Notes under the pieces: generated by a model
What the model was told of the DNA's origin: nothing
Seen by the model: only the letters and a program-made list of their open reading frames with translations
Database searches by the model: none
Translations under genes and position numbers: made by a program
Source of the DNA: DATEOR01 sp035296905
GTDB taxonomy: Bacteria > Actinomycetota > Thermoleophilia > Gaiellales > Gaiellaceae
Length of the DNA: 64,000 bases
Reading direction: 5' to 3'
NCBI GenBank assembly: GCA_035296905.1
Contig: DATHAA010000062.1
Span: 21,962 to 85,961, forward strand
Part shown: one piece after another, positions 58,929 through 64,000 of the stretch
How positions within the stretch are numbered: position 1 is the first letter of the stretch
Layout: every line of letters begins with the position of its first letter

Positions 58929-59305
58929 ACCTCCCGCCGCTCCGCGAACTTCGGGCTCGTCTGTTTGTTGGGGGCGGAGCCACCGCATCAGCCCCACCCC
59001 GGTCGCATCAAGATGCGAACGCAGGGGTTTGGGAATCGCTATTCGATTAGCTTTGCCCCACTAATGGAATGGGCTGAGGTCTTTAGACCCATGGGAGCCG
59101 GGCACGGCCGACGAGCCTGCGGCAAACACTCGCCGGCCTTCGCCATGGGTGGGGAGGGTGGCTAGCCCGGCTCTCTTACTTGCCACTTTGAGTCAGAGGA
59201 CAGTCAAACGTTCGGCCAGACGCGGGGTCATGCGACGTTGGCCGTCTGCCTGTTCAGAAGTCCATGCCCGACCGCCCCGGCGAACGTTGGACGGCCCGCT
59301 GAAGT
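58929..59305 (+). other. No recognised gene
   Basis: This stretch holds only short frames without similarity and an inverted repeat ACCCATGG/CCATGGGT with a long gap (near 59087-59150). GC content is lower than in the flanking core. I see no convincing feature. Confidence 0.4.
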
Positions 59306-59512
59306 TTGCCGAAGTATCAATCTCGGGAAACTCTTCAAGGGAACCATGCGGCCCCTTTTGTCTACATCAGCGACCCTCCGTTGCTTGGGAGTTTCGTGCG
59401 TGCCTTCAACGAAGCGGCTGCGTGGCGGAACAGCGGCGTGCGGTACGTGTGCCTCGCCCTATGGCAAGTCAAGAACCCCGGCGTTGAGGGCGTACGTGAT
59501 ACCAAGCGCTGA
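59306..59512 (+). CDS. Hypothetical ORF (68 aa), doubtful
   Basis: TTG start: PKYQSRETLQGNHAAPF, then VYISDPPLLGSFVRAFNEAA and GVRYVCLALWQVKN. It reads like a folded protein fragment but has no ribosome site, and the composition differs from the core. Possibly a truncated gene of the integrated element. Confidence 0.25.
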   Translation: MPKYQSRETLQGNHAAPFVYISDPPLLGSFVRAFNEAAAWRNSGVRYVCLALWQVKNPGVEGVRDTKR

Positions 59513-59562
59513 AGCCGCGTAACGGACGGATTCACGTCGTTTCACAACTCGCAGAGATGGGC

Positions 59563-59700
59563 CTACCCTAAGAGCACCCAGAAGAACATCAGGCCAATCA
59601 AGGCAGTGACGGCGACGAGTAGCCAGACCGCGAGGAACGTGGCTCCGATCTCCCCGAGCTCTGCAATTTCGTCACGGCACGCTTGGGACATCAAAAACAT
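59563..59700 (-). CDS. Small membrane protein (45 aa)
   Basis: ATG at 59700 (MFLMSQACRDEIAELGEIG) or internal ATG 59691, followed by one clear membrane helix (ATFLAVWLLVAVTALIGLMFF) and stop at 59563-59565. No strong ribosome site. The polar start plus single helix resembles phage or toxin-type small membrane proteins. It lies between the two tRNA-Trp repeats. Confidence 0.4.
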   Translation of the reverse strand: MFLMSQACRDEIAELGEIGATFLAVWLLVAVTALIGLMFFWVLLG

Positions 59701-59891
59701 GTGCTTCGAGAGTGGTCGCGTCATCGACGCACACTTCTGCGGCGAGCGTGGTTTGCCTTCGGAAATACCATGAGCTTACTTTTCGATAAGAATCAGCCGC
59801 TTCGCTCCCCGGTGCTTGCCACAGGGCCTTTTAGCGCTTCGCGGGGCAAGCTCCCAAAGAGAGAAACCCCGCACTAGCAGGGCTTCTCTGC

Positions 59892-59934
59892 CACAGGGCG
59901 GAAGGACTCGAACCTTCAACCCCCGGTTTTGGAG
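59892..59934 (-). repeat. Partial tRNA-Trp(CCA) 3' repeat, copy 2 (attachment-site remnant)
   Basis: 43 bases identical to copy 1 except for the two single-base insertions there. The minus strand gives CTCCAAA loop, ACCGG stem, GGGTT, T arm GAAGG-TTCGAGT-CCTTC and acceptor CGCCCTG. The sequence 5' of it (CCCGCCCTGCAAAGAG) is not tRNA-like, so this is a duplicated 3' end rather than a gene. Confidence 0.75.
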
Positions 59935-60095
59935 CTCTTTGCAGGGCGGGACGCCAGGTCTGAGACCGATTGGAATCTCACACTCGCTGCGCTGAGATGC
60001 GCTGAGATCATCTGAGATCGGTACCCAAAAGAGGTACCAATTTCGCAGGGACCGGGGCACGCGATCGGCTCGAGGAAAGTGAGCCCCTGACTCCC

Positions 60096-60215
60096 TTGCA
60101 GTCAGCAGCCGGATTCTCGCCAGCTGAGGCGGGCGCCGTTTACGGGCTCACGGGCGCCAGGTGGAACAGGGCGATCGGGGATCTTCGCGCGGAAATTCTC
60201 GCGCAGCGTCCTTAG
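60096..60215 (+). CDS. Short helix-rich ORF (39 aa), doubtful
   Basis: TTG start, LQSAAGFSPAEAGAVYGLTG followed by ARWNRAIGDLRAEILAQRP and stop at 60213-60215. The frame is open further upstream without a start codon. It reads as two short helices and could be the end of a small element protein. It overlaps the stop of the convergent gene by 4 bases. Confidence 0.25.
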   Translation: MQSAAGFSPAEAGAVYGLTGARWNRAIGDLRAEILAQRP

Positions 60216-60505
60216 TCCGACACAAAGGTGTGCGCCGGATAGACCTCGGGCTGTGCCTCGATGCCGAGTTCCTGGCGTATCGGCATCAGCTTTTCCGCAA
60301 ATCTCTGGACGGCTTCCTCCGACTCCCAGACATCCACAACACGGAACCCATCCTCAGCCTGGCCGGCAATGTGCGCCAACAGCCCCTCGACGGGCCAGTC
60401 CGCAGGTGAGCTCAGTTGCGTTTTTCCATCAGTCAGCCTGCGCACCGTTTCCTCGTACGCTTCCCGCGTCAAACCCTCTCCTTGATGAACGAGTACAACC
60501 GCCAC
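60212..60505 (-). CDS. Antibiotic-biosynthesis-monooxygenase-like protein
   Basis: 97 residues from a GTG with GGGAGG ribosome site on the minus strand. The pattern VAVVLVHQGEGLTREAYEET then AEDGFRVVDVWESEEAVQRF and a C-terminal PEVYPAHTFVS resembles ABM/dimeric alpha-beta-barrel proteins. It is intact and lies between two decayed element regions. Function unknown. Confidence 0.6.
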   Translation of the reverse strand: MAVVLVHQGEGLTREAYEETVRRLTDGKTQLSSPADWPVEGLLAHIAGQAEDGFRVVDVWESEEAVQRFAEKLMPIRQELGIEAQPEVYPAHTFVSD

Positions 60506-60591
60506 GCCTGCCTCCCTTGTGAGATCGACCCCGGGAGCGACTCTAAAGCTCCACTGAGCGCGACTCAAACGGTCTAGCCGATAAGCGAGGC

Positions 60592-60800
60592 GTGGAAAGC
60601 ACTGTCCGCCAGCGTCAGTATCTGACTCTTGCCAGACGGCCCGTCGGCTGAAGGTCTCCCAGCGCACGATCTGGAGACGAATCGAGGACGGCTCCATTCC
60701 GGCCGTGCGCCTCGGGTCGACTCCCTCATCGCCGCTTCGCATCCCCGAAGACGGTCTCGACGCCTGGCTCTACGAGGAGTCCGAATTAGCCCCAAAGTCG
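60592..60800 (+). pseudogene. Excisionase-like HTH protein with a frameshift
   Basis: A GTG at 60592 starts VESTVRQRQYLTLA; one base later in frame the reading continues as TARRLKVSQRTIWRRIEDGS with IPAVRLGS and IPEDGLDAWLYEE, the MerR/excisionase winged-helix pattern. The shift (GCCAG instead of GCCCAG, near 60634) is a single-base deletion in a C run. Such proteins control excision and gene expression of integrative elements. Confidence 0.6.
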
Positions 60801-60844
60801 TGCCCAAGCCGAAAGAAACTCGCTCGAGCTAGACGCGGGCCAAG

Positions 60845-61029
60845 GTGCTCGCACGCGATGGCCAGCGCTGCGTGGGATGCGGTCAGACCGAAGGGCTCGA
60901 GGTTCACCACATTGTTCCGCTTCGGAAGGCGGAGCGATCCACGACCTCCACAACCTGGAGACGCTCTGCTCGCCCTGTCATCACCGAGCAGACGCGAGGC
61001 GCGAAGAGTTCTCAACGCCGCTTTACTGA
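60845..61029 (+). pseudogene. HNH endonuclease with a frameshift
   Basis: GTG at 60845 starts LARDGQRCVGCGQTEGLEVH with HIVPLR: the HNH zinc/His motif. After about base 60928 the frame shifts by one base to give GAIHDLHNLETLCSPCHHRA and DARREEFSTPLY with stop 61027-61029. Together they form a complete HNH domain (CxxC, HH and CxxCHH). Located directly before terminase DNA, as in tailed phages, where HNH proteins assist packaging. Confidence 0.65.
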
Positions 61030-61194
61030 TGAACCGCGATAGTCGTAGCGGCGAGGTATCCGGCCAGTCTCGAACATCTGGAGCGTTTCCCGGAGCGCGT
61101 CGATGATGGCGCGCGAGGCGTCCTGCTCAAGCGCCACCTGTAGGCGCCGACGGAGGACTCTGATTGTCAGTTCGACCTCGGCTCTATCGAGCAA
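61012..61194 (-). CDS. Small helical protein (60 aa)
   Basis: TTG start with GAGGGA upstream on the minus strand. One long amphipathic helix region (AEVELTIRVLRRRLQVALEQ) and DALRETLQMFETGRIPRR at the end. No family recognised. It overlaps the HNH gene convergently. Possibly an element-borne small protein. Confidence 0.4.
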   Translation of the reverse strand: MLDRAEVELTIRVLRRRLQVALEQDASRAIIDALRETLQMFETGRIPRRYDYRGSSVKRR

Positions 61195-61326
61195 TTTCCC
61201 TCACCACCGGACCCCTGCCCCGCATTCCGTGCGCATAACCCTGGCGCGTTTTTTGAGCAGCAAGAGCAGCGACCCACCCCCCTCGCCGCCCATTTCGTCC
61301 AAGAGCGGCTGAAACCTGAAGAGATT

Positions 61327-61810
61327 TTGGCTAGACCGACCAAGAGCCTGGAAGAACGCATCAGAGCGCAGTCGTTCCTGGCAAGGCGGCACGGCGGGTT
61401 GCCGCCGGGCCACTGACGAGCGACCCGACGCTTGCGGAGATTCAGGTCGCGTGGAAGGCGGCATCGACCGAGCGGGAGCGGCGTTTACTCGCTCTCGATT
61501 TCGAGCAGAAGCTCCGCACTGAAAAGCGGGAAGTCTGTCGGCGGGCTGCGGCCTTGGGGGAGGTTGGGCCCGCCGACTTCTTCTCGCAAAACCTCACCCA
61601 CACGAAGGGTCCTGCCGCCGGAAACCCGTTCGTGTTCGAGCCCTGGCAGCGCGGCTTCGTCGACGAGCTCTACAAGCGCGACGGACGCGGCAAGAAGATC
61701 TACAAGCGCGCCATCCTCGGCATCCCGCGAGGGAACGGCAAGAGCCCGCTGGCTGGCGGGCTCGGCCTCTACGAGCTCCTAACGCGTGAGGACGAGCCAG
61801 ACATCGTCTG
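61327..61810 (+). pseudogene. Phage terminase (small/large) fragment, frameshifted
   Basis: TTG at 61327 begins LARPTKSLEERIRAQSFLAR, typical of a phage terminase small subunit. One base is missing near 61409, after which PLTSDPTLAEIQVAWKAAST and ERRLLALDFEQKLR continue in frame with the large-subunit start: FFSQNLTHTKGPAAGNPFVF, FEPWQRGFVDELYKRDG and ILGIPRGNGKSPLAGGLGLY (Walker A-like). The rest of the large subunit is absent; after DEPDIVCAW the DNA becomes integrase sequence. So a truncated prophage packaging gene. Confidence 0.65.
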
Positions 61811-62045
61811 CGCTTGGACGATCCTCAGCGCTGTCGAAGTCGGACGCACGAGCGAGCCTTCCTCGATATCAACGAAGACCAGCCGTGGAGTGAGCAGGCC
61901 CGCCTCGTCTTCCTCACGGTCGTCGGCGTTGGGCTGCGCCGAGGTGAGGTGCTCGGCCTGCGCTTTGGCGGGACGTCGAGCTCGCCGATCCCGCCGGGAC
62001 CGTTCTCCGGGTCCGTGAGACATCCAATACCCCGATCGAGGACCA
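61811..62045 (+). pseudogene. Central fragment of a second tyrosine integrase
   Basis: Plus strand reads RAFLDINEDQPWSEQARLVF, then LTVVGVGLRRGEVLGLR, with the catalytic Arg in GLRRGEVLGLR. Two extra bases near 61968 break the frame, after which DVELADPAGTVLRVRETSNT continues. It is the domain N-terminal to the His-x-x-Arg/Tyr part seen at 57981-58370 but belongs to a different integrase and strand. It is joined abruptly to the terminase fragment. Confidence 0.65.
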
Positions 62046-64000
62046 ATGCTCAATTCGGAGTTTTCAGGCGGCGAGGAGTCGGTCGTGAGACGACTCGGAG
62101 AGCTCGGGTTTGAGCTCGTCGATACAGGCGAGCACGCCGACGACGAAGCCCTGGTCCTTCCCCAAGGAGAAGTGGACGCGTTCGTCGAGACGATGGCCTC
62201 CGATGAGTACGCCCGGGATGAGCGCGACTACAAGATCGCTGTGCATGAAGTTGTCACGACTCCTGGCGCCGGAGACCCTCGAGCGCCCCGAGTTTCCAGC
62301 ACTCCTCGCTGCGTTCTTCGAGCGGAAGCTCGCTCGCCGATCTTGGCATCGAGGAAGAGCTTCGGGAATGGATCGACGGCGCAGTGGGGGGTGCACCGCT
62401 GTATGGGGTGACGAACGCCTTCGTGAACCTGTGCGGCGGCGGTTTCGGGGCAAACAACTTCGTGTGGATTCCAGCAGCGGTCGAGAAGGGACAGGGTGAT
62501 CAGCTCCGAGAAGCGTTTCGATCTCTCGTCGATCCCGAGGTCGAGCTCAGCGAGCGGGTTGAGGGATTCCGCTCTTCCTTGTACGAGATCGAGGAAGCGT
62601 CAAAGGCTGCCGGCGGCTTCAAGCCCGACTGGAACCTCATTCGGATCAGCCTTGCCTTCACGGCTGCGTTGCTCGGTGCGTACGATCCGAGCCGCTACAC
62701 CTTCTACCACCAGGGGAAGCTCAAGAAGTCCTACGAGGAGTTCGTCAGCCCGTGGCCGAAGGCACAAGGAGGCGAGCTCTCCGTCCACATCTGTGACTTC
62801 ATTCGTCGCGTCGCGACCGCACTCGAGCATCAGGGCGTGCCGATCCGTGATCTCATCGACGCGCAGAGCTTCGTTTACCTTCGGGCCTGGGCTGCTGAGC
62901 AAGACTCGGGGGACGAAGAGGAGACGGACGTCGCAGCAGCAGCCACCGCGCCGACGCTCCACCTCGTTGCCAAGTGGTCGCTGCGTTACGGCGCAGATAC
63001 CGCTGCTTCCCATCGCGAGGTCGCAGATGCGCACGGCGAAGTGTGGTGGGGGGTCGTCGGATCCGCCGAGCGGAAGAAGCTCTCGGACGAGAACTTCGTG
63101 CGCATCAAATCTCAGCTCGAGCAGGGCACCGAGACAAACGTCTATCTCGCAGGACCGCCAGACGAGCCCGTTTTCCAAACGGGCCTGAGCGACATCAGCG
63201 AGGATCGCCCTTCAGACACCGAGCTCATCCCCTCGTACTACCCGAGCTCGCTCCACCACAGCCTCTGGCTCAAGCTCCGCGACTTCCACGAGCTCAGTCA
63301 CGTCGAGCTCATGCAGTCATTGGAGCCGAGCGCAGCCCCCGGTCGGACGCTCACACTCACGAATCAGACGAACCCTCTCCTCGTTCGGACGCGCACGTCC
63401 CCCCGTGTGTGGTGGGTCAATCAGGGCGAGAGCTTTCGTCGAGCGCGAGAGGGCGGTTACCTCTGGGCGCCGATCCTGGACAAAGCAGACCGCGGAAAGG
63501 ATCACTGGGACGCACTCCAGTACGCGCGTGAGGGGGACGTCGTCTTGAGTTATGCGGATGGGCAGGTGCGAGCTGTGAGCCGCGTGACGCGCACCGCGTA
63601 TTCCGCGACGAGACCGGACCCTGAGGCCGACCGCGACTGGAGTAACGACGGCCGTCGGGTTGAGGTCGAGTACCGCGACCTCGAGACGCGTTTGCCCGTG
63701 TCGGCGATCCCTGAAGGTCGACGGCGAGAAGAAGGCGGCCCATTCGACCGCGATGGCGGAGTCAAACAGGGCTACTTCTTTCCACTCTCCGATGCCTTCG
63801 TCAACGTCATCCGCGGTCTCTCGCCCGAACTGGGAGCCCTCCTGCCGGCGAGCGAAGAGATTGTGACGCCAGTGGTGGTGGGAACGCGCTACGAAGAACC
63901 GGACTTCCAGACGATCGCCGACGCTGTTCTCGAGCAAGGTATGGCTCTCACGCGGCGAACGATCCGTTGCTACCACCTGAGCCTCAAGAGCCGTGGCTTC
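62046..64000 (+). CDS. McrB-like protein with EVE-type domain, 5' part (runs off the window)
   Basis: Frame open from about 62250 to the right edge, about 580 codons, plus a 62046-62256 segment that fits as its start when one or two single-base shifts (near 62258 and 62320) are allowed. N-terminal helical part (LLAPETLERPEFPALLAAFF, GKLKKSYEEFVSPWPKAQGG, LRAWAAEQ). From about 63404 an EVE-like domain: VWWVNQGESFRRAREGGYLW, APILDKADRGKDHWDALQYA, GDVVLSYADGQVRA and GGVKQGYFFPLSDAF. The last residues (RTIRCYHLSLKSRGF) are the usual linker directly before the GTPase/AAA+ domain. The Walker A itself lies beyond base 64000. Role: modification-dependent restriction or similar defence. Confidence 0.7.

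Noticed and set aside
57981..62045. Insertion sequences
   Set aside because: No transposase motif (DDE or HUH) and no short terminal inverted repeats with target duplication were found; all recombinase pieces are tyrosine integrases.
62064..62453. Minus-strand 129-codon frame over the start of the McrB-like gene
   Set aside because: The plus frame has coding-type third positions and joins smoothly to the EVE-containing protein; the minus frame has no known motif.
1..64000. CRISPR array
   Set aside because: No set of regularly spaced direct repeats of 24-40 bases was seen; the only repeat pair is the tRNA-Trp 3' copy.

Overview
The window is GC-rich DNA with almost no intergenic space. It is packed with ATGA/GTGA start-stop overlaps and looks like a chromosomal segment of a deep-branching actinobacterium. 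A Thermoleophilia/Gaiellales-type organism is my best inference. It rests on the actinobacterial order coaD - SepIVA-like - DUF177 - rpmF - rnc - smc - ftsY, the dodecin gene, the DUF4235/YqjE/DUF3618 membrane cluster, and the many GTG/TTG starts preceded by a -10-like hexamer with no Shine-Dalgarno sequence. No marker gene was compared, so the taxonomy is provisional.

Region 1 (1-28 kb, nearly all + strand) is conserved core. It holds the riboflavin operon (ribD, ribE, a DUF3237-like gene, ribBA, ribH), rpmB, a FakA/FakB-like fatty-acid kinase pair around a lone receiver domain, recG, rsmD, coaD, a SepIVA-like coiled-coil gene, DUF177, rpmF, plsX, acpP, rnc, smc, ftsY, ffh, rpsP, khpA, rimM, trmD, lepB, rplS, rnhB, yraN, comM and dprA. 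rpiA, a dodecin gene and a frameshifted secreted propeller protein lie on the minus strand. The smc gene encodes a strikingly short protein.

Region 2 (28-46.5 kb, mostly - strand) is catabolic and transport DNA. One operon reads Zn-alcohol dehydrogenase, Fae-type formaldehyde-activating enzyme, enolase-superfamily enzyme, amidohydrolase and a PLP dehydratase-like enzyme. An Opp/Dpp-type ABC transporter (binding protein, two permeases, one double ATPase) has its own promoter and an intercistronic hairpin. A third group reads MetE-core methyltransferase, a HAL/PAL-family protein without the MIO tripeptide, a BHMT-like methyltransferase and a nucleoside hydrolase. An ATP-grasp gene and an MFS exporter follow.

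Region 3 (46.5-58 kb) is small-gene, stress and envelope DNA. It includes coiled-coil and membrane proteins, cupins, an ArsR-type regulator with a perfect operator over its start, a tRNA-Thr(GGT), envelope genes, and secreted proteins (M43-type protease, BNR propeller), several of them frameshifted.

Region 4 (58-64 kb) is a decayed integration zone. It has two partial tRNA-Trp(CCA) 3' repeats, two different tyrosine-integrase fragments, an excisionase-like HTH gene, an HNH endonuclease, a terminase fragment fused to integrase DNA, and several tiny ORFs. At the right edge is the 5' part of a large McrB-like gene with an EVE-type domain. It stays open to base 64000 and would be a modification-dependent defence gene. 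This part and the MIO-less lyase are the most interesting features. Single-base frameshifts are concentrated from about 54 to 62.4 kb, so real decay and local sequence error both remain possible there.
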